Shown here: positions 23,707 to 35,764 of the stretch, in pieces
Position numbering within the stretch: the stretch's first letter is position 1
Layout of the letters: each line of letters opens with the position of its first letter
Source: Dendrolimus kikuchii
Lineage: Eukaryota > Arthropoda > Insecta > Lepidoptera > Lasiocampidae
Direction of reading: 5' to 3'
Assembly: GCA_019925095.2 (NCBI GenBank)
Contig: CM034398.1
Location: 10,369,001-10,433,000, forward strand
Length of the DNA stretch: 64,000 nt
Translations under genes and position numbers: made by a program
The notes under the pieces: model-generated
Database searches by the model: none
What the model was told of the DNA's origin: nothing
The model's input: the letters and a program-made list of their open reading frames with translations, nothing else

Positions 23707-24007
23707 TAGATAATAATAATATCAGTCCATGAATGTCCCACTGGTGGGCTTGGGCCTCCCATTATAGGGTGAACGGACAAGTATACCCGCCACGCTGGTC
23801 CAAGGCGGCTTAGCAGGTTTGACACAACGATTATCGATGTGCAGATTGCATCACGATGTTTTCCTTCACCGTTGTTAGCATGTGGTAATTGTAACAATAT
23901 GCACATTAGATCAGAAAACTGACTAAGTGGTGCATGCGTTTCGGCCAGGATCGAATCCACGCCCTTTGAGTCCGGGACGCGTGCGCTAGCCATTACGCTA
24001 CCACGAC
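23707..24007 (-). repeat. tRNA-derived SINE family S1, full copy
   Basis: A 301-bp insert between 10-bp direct repeats TTAAACTCTA (23697-23706 and 24008-24017). Read on the minus strand it opens with a tRNA-like head: an A-box-like TAGCGTAATGG and a B-box-like GATTCGATCC. The body ends in GGGAGGCCCAAGCCCACCAG and then a TAA-type microsatellite. RNA polymerase III promoters are inferred from these boxes. Confidence 0.8.
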
Positions 24008-24334
24008 TTAAACTCTACAGTAATATAGCTTATATGTCAGTATAACATACATAACTATACTACAGTTTACGATGTTATTGTTTAAATTGGCCAAAATAAG
24101 GAATAAGGAAGTAGAGGGCAAAGCTAGAACAGCTAAGGATACTCCTATTCTAAATGAAATAATATACATTGCGATGCGAAGGCATCATGGTCACTTCCAT
24201 AGTCCCAAATCGCCAGCAATTCATTTCATTAGCAACGTGTTATTGCTTATTATTTCAATTTTTATAATCTTACAATCGTAGATTACCATAATCCTACAAG
24301 GACCGAATAGAAATGCATATATAGTATCAAGAAT

Positions 24335-24405
24335 AAGCCTAAATGGCGCTCTGTTGTTCGTGCCTACCCCGCAAGGGAACTGGCGTGAAGTTATGTATGT
24401 ATGTA
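24335..24405 (+). repeat. LINE family X, 3'-terminal fragment
   Basis: Identical in type to the last 70 bases of the X copies: AATGGCGCTCTGTTGTTCGT, GCCTACCCCGCAAGGGAACT, then GGCGTGAAGTTATG with a TATG repeat. An S1 SINE fragment follows directly. Confidence 0.7.
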
Positions 24406-24416
24406 TATATGTATAT

Positions 24417-24515
24417 AGTATCAGCCCATAAATATCCCACTGCTGGGTTTGGGCCTCCCATTATAGGGGCGATCGGACAGTTTACCCGCCACGCATGCAT
24501 ATTAGGGTGCAATTC
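24417..24515 (-). repeat. SINE family S1, truncated copy
   Basis: Contains ATCCCACTGCTGGGTTTGGG followed by CCTCCCATTATAGG, the 3' portion of S1. It breaks off at the CGCCACGC motif. Confidence 0.65.
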
Positions 24516-24630
24516 TACGTAGCGCATTCAGGGATACTCGCCAATCAATGTCACATCACATTTGTGTCAAATAGGTTATAAATAAAAATGGAATAATTAA
24601 TTAATTACCAACAAATAAATTTAACAATAA

Positions 24631-24858
24631 GTCGTGATAGCGTAATGACTAGCGCACGCATCCCAAAATCAAAAGGCGCAGGTTCGTATCCTGACTAGGA
24701 CTCTTGCACCACTTAGGCAGTTTCTGACAATTATCACATGCCTGCACAGCAAGGTAGCCGTGTCAAACTTACCAAGCCGCTTTGGACAAGCGTGGCTGGC
24801 ATACTATCCGTTCCCTAATAGCAAGAGTAGTGGAACGTTTATTGGTTGTTACTATATA
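24631..24858 (+). repeat. SINE family S1, plus-oriented copy
   Basis: Head GTCGTGATAGCGTAATGACT with AGCGCACGCA, B-box-like GGTTCGTATCC, and body GCCGCTTTGGACAAGCGTGG. It is internally deleted relative to 23707-24007. Confidence 0.7.
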
Positions 24859-25305
24859 AATCTACCAAGGCTTATTTGATTAAATTCTACGGCTTTAATA
24901 AAACTTATCGATTTTTAAAAGGAAACGACGTAATTACGCGTAATAATTCAGTAACATCTCGATAAGAAATAGTTACTACACTTATTTATGTAAATACGTC
25001 TACTTATGTTTTAAAATCAGTATCTAACATCTTGAAGTTCTTGCACCACTTACATCGCTAAAGTAGATAAGAATATCCTTCAAGTTAAGTTCCTTGGAAG
25101 ATTTTGCTTTAAGCGATATGATTTATTGTTTTGCATAGAAACAATTTATTTTCATATGAGCAATAAAGTTTTATTTATCCACCTGACCATTTTTTATCCC
25201 TTGGAAACTATCCCAATTTCCGAGATAAAAAGTACTCTACTTATGCTTATCTCCATTTTTAAAATATTTACTATAAATTGTATTAAGAGTTAAATCATAA
25301 ATTTG

Positions 25306-25590
25306 TGAGCTTAGTGGATACTGCACGCATCCAAAACTCAAGTGGTGCGGGATCTAATCTTGTCCTGAAAGCATGCACCGCTTAGGCAGTTTTCTGACCT
25401 AATATGCATATTGTTATAATTACCACGTTCTAATGATGTAGGGAAACATCGTGATGAAACCTATACCTAGATGTGTCAAACCCGCGTATCCGCTTTAGAC
25501 AAGCGTGGCGCGTATACTGTCCGTTCCCCTTATAAATAGGAGGCCCGGGCCCAGCAGTGGGACGTTTTATGGGCTGTTATTATTATTTAA
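25306..25590 (+). repeat. SINE family S1, plus-oriented copy with TTA tail
   Basis: Collinear with the other copies (GCACGCATCCAAAACTCAAG, then GCCCGGGCCCAGCAGTGGGA). It ends in TTATTATTATTT, and the 620-bp unit E1 begins right inside that tail. Confidence 0.75.
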
Positions 25591-26212
25591 TGTATGTCTT
25601 TCAAGACCACGGGCCAAAAAATTATGGCCCGGACATTTGGAGGGCTTGCGTGGGGCCATGAGAAAGCCAACACGTAGAGGCCCTTTGACAAATTTAATGT
25701 AAATGTGGTGTGACATTGACCAGCGATTATCCCTGTCTACACCATACAGTAATGCACTCAAGGACAAGCCCCGGCCAGTGTGGGACTATTGTGGGAAATG
25801 AGGAAAAAAGTACCAGGTTCTTGGGGTGGACTGCTAGTGGTACTAGGAGTCTGGGAATATGGGGACTGTGGCGTCTGCCCGCCGCAATGTTCACGGTACA
25901 TGGAAAAATTGGCAGATGGTGATTTACCACTCCCTGCATGGGACCCAAAAAATGCCATAGAAGACATGGGTGTGAGTGGCTAAGGGGTGTAGAGAGGTGG
26001 GCTGCAGGTTCACCGAAGCTACTTCTGACGTGATGCCATTTAACACTCCCACCCCTGGAGCTTGAGTCTTAGCTCTAGCGATCTCCACTCCGTGCCGGTC
26101 AGCTAAGGCACGCACGAAGGCGGGGGCTTTGCCTTGGCCCCCGGAGTCAGGTACGAGGTGTAGCTACTCACCTAAGGCTTCGCCATAAAGCCCCCCTGCG
26201 GGTTTATTTATT
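25591..26212 (+). mobile_element. GC-rich 620-bp repeat unit E, copy 1
   Basis: Matches 59891-60513 over its whole length with scattered substitutions. Both copies begin TGTATGTCTTTC and end CCCCCCTGCGGGT before TTATTA repeats. No conserved protein is recognisable; the overlapping short ORFs on both strands are by-products of GC content. The shared ends suggest a complete non-autonomous retroposon (possibly a LINE 3' end) that inserts into TTA/TAA tracts. Confidence 0.75.
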
Positions 26213-28464
26213 ATTATTATAACAATTAAATCTATTGAATCAGTTTTTATCATGTTATAAAAAGTCGCAACCTCTTTGATTTTTTATGAATTTATCTTCA
26301 TCGTTTTAATGAGTTAAATAGCTTATTAATAACACTGGCCCACAAAAAAAGAAAAGCGGTCTGTACTATTGATCAGATTCATCTATTCTTATGTATATCG
26401 ATGTGCTGAATCCGAATCTGGGTTCAGTTTGATCCATACACAATCAAAATTTTGAGGGTGTATGGCTAAGCGGTTGAGATAAGTAAACATTAAAACAATG
26501 CCTCTATGTAATGTGTTATATTTTTTGTCCAAAAGAATCCTTCATACGCTAGTCCGACTCCTGCACAGCCAATTACTTGAGTATGTACTATTGAACTTTT
26601 TTTCATTACCATTTGCACGGAACTTAATATCTACGCAAAGAATGGAAGTGCTTATACTTAGAATGTCATTAATCATTACACAAACGATATAGTGTTCATA
26701 CAAAACAAAATATGTGATCAATTTAACCACTCTGTCAATGGATGACAATATTCTTATACATTCAATAACGTACCGTGAAGAATGTAAACACTCTATTCCA
26801 TTATCATACCATGTTGTTACTGATATATTGTTTCTATTTAGTTTAAAAAACGCGTTTATTAATAAATATGACTACACTTGCACTTGTACTAGAATCACAT
26901 TACCAATATGGGTTGTTAATCAATCAAAGCTCGAAATATGGCTAAATATAGATAGACCAAAACATTATTGCTTATTAAATTAAAAAATAATATGGAAATA
27001 ATATTTTTTTAGCAAAATAATAGACGGCCGTATCACGAGCGATCTCATTCACGTAACATATCTAGCAATATAGTGGCTTAGGCCTTTTTTTCACTTCTTT
27101 TATGGGGGTACGCTAATTTTCGAAAGTTGTAAGTCTATAATTTATTGTTTGTAGCACCATTCCAAAAAAACGATTAAAAAAAATCCATTTTTTTGTAAAG
27201 GTTACCAAAATTGTTTTTTTTTTCCTTTTTCAGTTTTTATGGCGATTTTTCGATATTTTTGAAATTTTCTTTACGGGCACTGCGTGCTCCCACAAAAAAG
27301 CCCTGCCAATAACAACAATATTGAATAAATATACTTTGTTTGTTTGAGACGCAGGAAGAAAGAAAACAGAGAAGCTACAAGAAGGAAAGATTTAAAAAAT
27401 AAAATAATTCATCTTTAAATGTTGTTAAGCACTGTTTTACATATCATGCTGTTTAAATTTTCAACAAACTACCTACTTACCTAAAGTTAAATATATACAC
27501 AATGCAATCTTTTAAGCGTAATGTTAAAGCATTCCTTCTCAAACAAGCATATTATTCAGTTGACGATTATTTTTGTGCTTAAATAATAATTTGATTGTAT
27601 AAAAATGCCTTCCTATTGACACATTTTTGTAAAATTAATAATGTTTATTGTAAATTAGAAATTTTTATAATTGTAATTATGACTACATATTTATAAGTTC
27701 TATATTTATCTATATCCAATAAATATATATTATGTTTATGCCTGGGCACAGACAACGACATGGCAATTTTGCTAATAGCTAAAGCACAGGTTGCATCAGT
27801 TCTTGGATATCTTCAAATAATTAATTATAGTAGGTACACAGTAAACATTGCATAAATTAATTGATTTGCGACGACTTCACCGTTTCAACCATTGTCAGAA
27901 TGTTTGTACCAAAACCAATCTCCGCCACTGAACCGCTACGTTTACTGGATGTCGATAACCTGGTGTTTGTGCAAGTGATCATCACAGTGACTTATATAGC
28001 TAGTTCATCTCGGTTTCAGTTAGTTACTATAACGCCGCACCCGTCACTGGACCTCGGGTTTACTAACCGTAAAGGCTATTTTTGAATGTTAGTGCACTTT
28101 ACAAACAAGACAATGTGGAGCATTTTCATTCGTATACAATAAACCAGCGATCAAGTTTAAAATACTTGGTGCTTGTATTGTGTTGATCCTCTTTCAGGTC
28201 GGAAACATGCAGGAAAGCTGAACACTATTTGTAATGACATGTTACGTTTTCGTCATTAAAAGTTCAGTTGCAATCGACCCTCTGTAGAGAACAACGTATT
28301 TAAGCTCGCACAAGAGATAATCCAAATAAGTACTAAAACTTCTAACTATAATTTTCTACTTTTTAGTTGCTAGAATGGCTTTAGAAATAATATTTTAAAC
28401 CCCCGTGGAACTTATACTAATGGCACGTGTACCAATACAAGTTTTGCCTTTCGAAGAGTGCTTT
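26213..28464. other. Intergenic AT-rich DNA
   Basis: No gene seen. Contains repeat G copy 1 at 27083-27175 (CACTTCTTTTATGGGGGTAC, then GCTAATTTTCGAAAGTTGTA), which also occurs at 38566-38655. Confidence 0.5.
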
Positions 28465-28640
28465 TAATCAAGAGTTTCTCTCAATTTCCTTGGGATCCAC
28501 TTATCAGATTCTGTCTTGGTGATAACGGGACCATTTCAGGAGTATAACGTGCTCAGGAGTATAATTGACGGAGAAATCATACGAAAATATACAGTCGAAT
28601 TGACTATTTCCTCCTTTTGAAAGTCGCTTAAAAATCACTC
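28465..28640. repeat. Repeat family H, copy 1
   Basis: Contains GGATCCACTTATCAGATTCT, AGGAGTATAA twice, and CCTCCTTTTGAAAGTCG. This is the same word set as 35765-36360, 53650-53830 and 60880-61000, seen in either orientation. Confidence 0.55.
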
Positions 28641-28789
28641 CATTTATTAATTTTGTATTTGACCATGTATAAAATAGAAGATAACTGGGATAAGCTGTTA
28701 CTAATTTGTGTTGGAGTCTTGATACTATGCTCGGACCGACAAACAAAAACAATTCGACATCTTATCGCCTTATATTACAATAGTGGTAT

Positions 28790-29020
28790 TTAGCCGCGAC
28801 TTCGTCAGCATGGAATGTAATTTAATTTACCTTCCGGAGGGGCCACGGCGGCGGCGTGCGAATAGGCCTTTAATTTTTTTTTCTAAAATAAAAGTAGCCA
28901 AGTTACTCTTTATAACATCACCTATCTGTCAGTGTAAGTCCCGTCAAAATCGGTCCAGCCGTTTCAGAGATTAGCCGGAACAAACAGGCAGACCGACAAT
29001 TTTTTTTTTATAAAGTACCG
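28790..29020. repeat. Repeat family B, copy 2
   Basis: Contains ATAACATCACCTATCTGTCA and AATCGGTCCAGCCGTTTCAG, matching 600-690. It is preceded by a GC-rich patch (CCACGGCGGCGGCG) near 28845. Confidence 0.55.
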
Positions 29021-29091
29021 TACATACTTTCATATCTATTTAGTAAAACGCTGTTATTTTGACATTACATCTGAATTTAATCATTTTTAAA

Positions 29092-29345
29092 TAATAATAA
29101 TAATAATATAATCGGCAGACAAACACACACATTGTATATCCCCAAATTAAGCAAGTTACGCTTGTGTTATGGGTAATATACAACGGACTACTCTGGGACC
29201 GATCCCAGACACCCAGACCATAGTAAATAACGGAGAAAATACGTTTCCGAAATTTACTATACCAGGAATCGAACCCGGAACCTCTGCGTTGCAGTGAGGT
29301 ACGCCGGCAAAGCCTTAGCCCGCTCAACCACAGAGGCCGTCTAAT
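29092..29345 (-). repeat. tRNA-derived SINE family S2, copy 1
   Basis: Reverse complement of 30539-30795. On the minus strand it has an A-box-like TGGTTGAGCGGGC and a B-box GGGTTCGATTCC. It ends in a TTA/TAA repeat (29092-29106 on the plus strand). Confidence 0.8.
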
Positions 29346-30431
29346 ATTTAAAAAAAGTAAAAATATTTGCATGATTCAATTTTAGTCAGAAAAAAGTTGT
29401 ACGATAAATTTAAAAGTTAATCAAAGACAAAATAGGTGGAGACGGGACATGAAATCGAGTGTTTACGTAGATAATATCTGTAATGTAATCAATCTTTTTA
29501 TTGCTGTTCGGTAGCCCGTAACGGACCCTGATTCCGCGCAAATAAACGTTGATTGCTAAACTTAAATTGAATTCGGCTTATTTTACTCATGTATTTTATC
29601 CATAAATTGGTCAGTGAATAAACGTCCTTGTTGTACAGTTATGAATTACATGCTAATATGTAAATGTGAAAGTGAGTTTATTTATTTTATAGTTTTTTTA
29701 GCCCTACTTCACAGACTTGGGTGTAAACCAAAAATTTTTGTGACTTTAGACATTGCAGATAAAGATATATTACTTACTTTCTGTTCTAGAAAATGCAAGA
29801 TTGCAAGTTAATGTGCCGAAATATGAAACGTGTTAAAAGTTACTAATAAAATTAATTATAACATACTGATTTTATCACAGAGAAAGCAGAGACAGATAAG
29901 TTTCTTTCAGACATCATTAAAATTCTAATAAGCAATTTTAAGCACAAATTTAACTGTGTATTACAAAATTGTAAGTTATATTTTTATATATACCATCGTA
30001 TATGTTACCAGAATAGCTAAACGGTCATTCCTATTTCATTAATGTACTCCGTGCATCACTGAATAGATTAGGTACTTTAAACCAAAAAGTCGACTATTAC
30101 TTAGCTAAATTGTAAAGATTTTTTAAAGTGAAAATTTTTTTAGGCACGCTGTGAACTCGCATGACCATCACGCTCAGGATATATAGTGTATCATATATGC
30201 AGAATAAATACTGAGTTTTCACTTTTGACGTGGTGTCCTAGGACTGACAGCTCTTTTCAATTGTTTTTTGTTGAGTAGGAACATGTCGATATCTAAATAT
30301 ATGGAAACTGTGTTGCGGCTATATTGCACTCCTCGCAAAAGAACTTTTAAAACCAAATTTGGTTTCTCTAGCCACATGTGCTCGCACAGCCGGACTTGAC
30401 AAGGTTCGTCGTTGACGAATACGTCAAGGAG

Positions 30432-30795
<364 letters not shown>

Positions 30796-31399
30796 TGTAA
30801 ACTGTTTTTTTTTTGTTTATGCCCTTTATTATTACGTTTTGTGTTAAAATATGTTTGTTTTAAATATGTTTAGTTTCTCTACTTATTATATTTAAAGTGT
30901 ATAATTTTTGATTGACAGATTTTTCCGAAATTACCAGCCTAATTGCTAGTTTACCTTCTTTTCCCCTGGCTTTTCTATACACGACATTGTCAAAATTAAT
31001 GCATAAATGGCATTTCAGTTATTATTTTTAAAACTCATGCATATTCAAAACGCTTATCATACCCAGTATTTTTCTACTTACATACTAATTGCAGATGGCT
31101 TAATCATAGGTTACACTTGTACAGAATAAAGTGCTGGTTAACTGACTTGCACTTTCCAAGAGAATGCAAATTGCACAAGCAATAAATAGTTTTGCTTAGT
31201 AATGTAATGTTTTCGTGATAATATAAACAAACCGTTCTTTGTTCCTTAAATGAATCATTTCGGTATGGAAGTAATCAAGTATGGCTTTATTATTTCCGTT
31301 CGCTCTACCTTCAAGAATACTGATCAAAACTAATGATTATATTGCCGTTAAATATCCCGTTGAAATGTCCAAGAATATATATGAAACCCTTCTCATATA

Positions 31400-31598
31400 T
31401 CTATACTACTATTATAAAGAGGTAAAGTTTGTGATGTTGTAGGGGGGTAATCTCTGAATCTATTAAAACCGATTTTAAAAATTCTTTTACTGTTGGAAAG
31501 CTACGTTAACAGGGAGTGTCATAGGCTATATAACATGACGCTATCTATATACCACGGGAGCGGGATAGAGCGCGGCTGAAACCGCGCCGGACCGCTAG
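31400..31598 (+). mobile_element. Non-autonomous Helitron-like element (Lep1-like ends)
   Basis: 199 bp from TCTATACTACTATTATAAAG to CTAG, inserted between A (31399) and T (31599). A hairpin with perfect 6-bp stems (GCGCGG at 31570-31575, CCGCGC at 31582-31587) lies 7 bases before CTAG, as in Helitron 3' ends. The 5' end resembles the common lepidopteran TCTATACTAATATTATAAAG element. Confidence 0.75.
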
Positions 31599-31683
31599 TG
31601 TGAATATAATTTCGTTTGGATGCTTACGTATTTTTATGTTCCTTTTTCACCGACCTAAAGAAGAACCAATTGTCATGAAATCT

Positions 31684-31971
31684 GTATAAATTAACATGAA
31701 TCGTAGAAATGTACGTACGCGCATAATTTGAGAACGAGTACCGATTTGTGATGATTTTTTCTGTATGATTTGTGGGACTTATTTAAAATCACAATTGAAA
31801 CCGGTGGCGCTGGGATTAGGTTCTAGGATCCTCCTAATGTCCAGAACCGATTTTGACGACTTTTTTCGTGTGTTTGAGTGAGTCCTACAATTGGAACCGG
31901 TAGATGGCGCTGGGATCGGGTCCTAGATTTTTATTTTTTAGGGCAGGCAACGTCTGCTGGCACCAATAGTA
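31684..31971. repeat. Decayed Helitron-like repeat, family K copy 1
   Basis: Shares AACATGAATCGTAG, a GCGCATAA motif and ATCGGGTCCT with 40152-40356. Both end with an AACGTCTG-type hairpin remnant and AGT. The motif GGTGGCGCTGGGAT is repeated at about 31804 and 31903. Confidence 0.5.
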
Positions 31972-34900
31972 TAAATATGTGTAAACTTTCGATAACAAAG
32001 ATGCATAAATTGGACAGGTAAGCCTTAAATAGCCTTACCTTTGTACACTTCCGGAGCTGAATGACATTTCAGTCCGTCTGTCTATATAAGTCACAGCCGT
32101 TTTCACGCTATAGCCGCAATTACGTAACTTACCATAACCCAAATAAAAATTAGTAACTGAGAAATAAAGAAAGAAAGAAATCGAAATAGATAGGGGTTTC
32201 GTCAGACAGTACTTGTGAAATCATAATCATTGCCTCCATTTTTTAGGTTGAAGCGTACTTTTATAAGGCTAACTCGGGACATTTAAAGCAAAAATAATAT
32301 TTCTTACAGAACTGATGTCGTCGGTTCTAAGATTAGTGGGCACTAAAGTTAAAGCGAATCATCGTTATATAACATCTAATTTAATATATGTAAAAATTTA
32401 AAAAAAATTGCCAAGTTTTGCAGGATTGTAAGCCAGCACCGTATCGAGCTATACCGCCATTTTATTGTAAGCGACATTTGCACCTAAATATACTTTTTGT
32501 TGCAAAAAATATTTCAAAATATTATTTTGTTCTAAAACTAACAGTTTTTGATTAAATAGCGTCTAATTTAACTAAAACTGAAAGCCTTAAAACAAACTTA
32601 TAGTTTAAAATACCTTTTATAAGAAAAAAATATAATTAAGTCCAAATGTTGCTTACGATAAAATGGAGGTGAAGGCTCGGTATATTCGAATCATAATCAT
32701 CGTTGCTATACTTATTCATTGGATCTTTTATATGTGGCAGGCAATGAAATAAAAACAATGGACTTGAAGACCATTTAAACTATACCGACATGAACAGACC
32801 GACAGGCCGGTCCTCCACGCTCCCGCCTCGCCGTTGCCAAATTTGGCAATGGAATTGAGAAACTTGTTAGAAGTGGTACTTTTTACCGCGTTCGGCGGAT
32901 GATTTCTATTGAACTGGACGAGCGGTCTTGCATTCTGACATCGTACGATCCGCGCAATGATTGGAAACCAGTTCTTCTCTACAGACAGGCTGGCTTTAAC
33001 TTCGCAACGATGTAAAATGAATTGTATACTCATTAGCAGGTGTAATAAACTCGAGATTTTCTAAGAAACTACGCAAGGCTTTTTAACTGTTTAAGTGCCC
33101 TTATAGCAGGCTATTTGCAATAAATTACTTTTGTTCGATTGAGCAACATACCGCTTACATACATAATTTCACGTAAACGGCTCTGTGCAATGAATTAATT
33201 TGGTCGGAACATAAATATTACGGAAGCTATTTCTTAGCTTGCAGTTCTAGATTTACTTTCCATTTAAATGTTTAGTGTTAATTTATTACAGTTCCTGTAT
33301 ATAATTTTTGAAATTAAATAATTAATTATGACTTTGTATACTACTCATACTTGTAATTAGAGTTAAAGTTCACAATGGAAACGACTTGAGCAAACAGTAC
33401 GTATTCTTTTAGGTTTAATTACACAGATCCAGGAAAGAAAAACGCTGTGTGTTGGGTGTCAGACTACGATTTTCTAGCGCATTTTTTCCGCTGGACATGA
33501 ATCTAAAATGAGAATTTGGCGTCAATGAGTAAATTAATCGAGAAAAAACCAAAAAAACTAAAAAAATCCCTTTTTTCGAATCGTGGCTGAGAGTGCACTA
33601 ACTTATGTCTAAAATATTGTTTTCATAAATTTCTATAAATCTATTTAGTGTTCAGAATTCGTTTAAACAAGTTAATGTTACAAAACAATAAATTACATAT
33701 CTACGAGTACTAGATTAAAAGAGTTTGGTGTAAACTAATTTCATGGTTAAGAACAATATTAGCATACCTAATTAAGCTACTAGTAAATCTTAATTTATAA
33801 TGTTAACTCGTTATACGAAGTGAGCTCTGACTTGAAACTGCTTCTAATTGCTTTTCACTTCACACTATAATTAATTGGATACAAGGCTATATTTTTAACA
33901 AGAACAAGCTCATTGTTTTGATTAACTTTTTTTGTTTTGATTACTATTTACGGCATAAAACTCATAAATGGACCCATATCTTGCCACTTGCTGCATAGGC
34001 CCCTAGAGTCTATATGTGTTTGAAGGGTGTGGAGTGGTGTACCTACTACAGTTTGCTAGTTACTACACCCATTGAAAGCATATACTACAGGGGCATTCCT
34101 TTGATCCTGCGACTTCTGGTATTGCTCTATCTTTTCACATACCAGCTACCGTCCACCGGGTAGGTCTACTTGTACAGATGAAACTGCACAGATACATGGG
34201 AACAGTTATGCGAATAGACCTGTTCAGTTTTATATTACACCCTAACGATTCTGATTGACCTGCACAGTCATACCAGTACAGGTAGACCTGTCCAGAGGAC
34301 TGTAGCGTGTTTGACTGCCTTAAAGTTTCGCTACTTAACCTTTGCAGGCTATCATGTGAATTCGTATTACCTATTATTAAAAATAGAAGTAGAACAATCA
34401 CGTGTAGAAACCCACATGTTAAAAGAACGTGAGAGCAATTAGTTTTATAAGATAGCAATATATAAAGCACCTATTTGCAATTTATAAGTATTAATATCAC
34501 ATTCATGTGGTGCAAAACATGCACTGAATATTCAAAGGCTACACTCATGTGTATACGTAACATGCCATGTCGTAGAGCACCATAGTAACACCTATTATCC
34601 GCATTGTTTTGCGTAATTTATTCTTACATTGTCCTAGTTAGTTCAAATACCGAGTTTAAAAAAATAACAAGTTCTTGCAATCTTTAAAATGTGTAATAAA
34701 TATTTCTTTTTCATTAAAAGAAATAGTTATATTGTCATGATTGTATCATTTGTTATACTATTATTAATATATAATATTAATGCTATGTAGATGTCATCGT
34801 CAATTTGTAAATACCTTTAGATTATAATCTTTCATGCGAGATTGTAAACTGTCGAAATGTGAACCGTAATATACTGCTTACAATTTAACGTATTCTTTTC

Positions 34901-34991
34901 GATAGATTATAATTCACCGCCGTGAAAACATCAAATTGTAAAATGGCGTGGGATGGAACGTACCTCGCACGCTGATTGGTCGGTCTTACGG
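31972..34991. other. Intergenic DNA
   Basis: No gene recognised. A GC-richer patch at 32780-32950 has an open minus frame of about 100 codons that resembles nothing I know. Around 34155-34300, AGGTCTACTTGTAC and GTACAGGTAGACCT are inverted repeats with TAGACCTGT-type words between them. Confidence 0.4.
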
Positions 34992-35006
34992 TAGGTCGTT
35001 CTGTGT

Positions 35007-35506
35007 TGCGCGTGCTAATGCGTCTTCTCGAGGTCGCCGGCCTTCAGCTGGCACCCGGAAAGGCAGGTATGCGCACTACTTCCCTCCCTGAGTTAGGTTC
35101 CGTTTACCGCGGGGGGCCTTTAGCTTGCTAGGAGAGCAAAGGACCTTCTACCCCCGCACAACGAAGTGGGGTGTGTTCTCCCAAGGCACACTCCAGGCAC
35201 TTTATTGCGCTGGATCGACTGGGCGTAACTATGTTCTAAATCTCAGCCTTTCCAACACAAACAAAGCGCAGGGTCGACAGGGAGGAGGGGGTTTTTAGTG
35301 GGTATTGGGGTTGCTCGCTCGTGTAGCAATGCTCGGAGTCTTCCACACTATTCTGTGACGTCGATCGCGGACGGAGCACTGCCAAGAGCATACTATTGCT
35401 GCAGTGTTATCGCCCCCGACCGACGCGTGTCGTTCCCCTAGCAACGACCCAGTTTGTGCGTAAATCGGTTAAGCATTTTCCCTCGCCTCAAACAAAAAAA
35501 AAAAAA
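35007..35506 (+). mobile_element. 5'-truncated LINE 3' end (R1-clade-like) with target-site duplication
   Basis: A 500-bp GC-rich insert between perfect 15-bp direct repeats TAGGTCGTTCTGTGT (34992-35006 and 35507-35521), ending in CTCAAAC plus A13. It contains GGTTTTTAGTGGGTATTGG, the 3'-UTR motif shared with the inserts at 12.4 and 37.5 kb. No ORF remains, so only 3' UTR was copied. Confidence 0.85.
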
Positions 35507-35764
35507 TAGGTCGTTCTGTGTCCATAGAGTTATAAGTAAAACAGGTATCAGTCTAATAAACTAAATGCATTTCGAAAATTGTAACAGGAGGTATGTATTT
35601 ATTATTTACTAGGTAATTAATCATTCTGACATAATGGCATATAATGGTAAGAAAAATAACAAGATTTAGTGTTATAAATAAAAAAATTCTAACAGAAAAG
35701 AAACTGACTTCAACAGTAACTAAAAAACAAAAAATAAAATTATCTTATTTTTACCTTTTAACCC

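Noticed and set aside
23940..24010. tRNA gene suggested by A- and B-box-like motifs
   Set aside because: No cloverleaf can be closed, and the motif recurs as the head of a SINE with target duplications. The same is true at 30541-30620.
25505..26115. Cluster of 60-75 codon frames on both strands
   Set aside because: They overlap each other, lie in the GC-rich unit E, and are not all kept in the second copy at 59.9-60.5 kb.
31082..31131. Alternative first exon for the SLC17 gene (ATG then GTAAGT, minus strand)
   Set aside because: It ends two bases into a codon, while the exon at 22282 needs one base. Similar candidates near 38.09 and 39.09 kb fail for the same reason.
32728..33033. 101-codon minus-strand frame in a GC-richer patch
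   Set aside because: No family resemblance and no phase-compatible splice sites for the SLC17 gene; left as unexplained DNA.
34990..35520. Possible rRNA gene or CpG island
   Set aside because: The GC-rich block has a 15-bp target duplication and poly(A) tail, so it is a retroinsertion; I see no rRNA core sequence.
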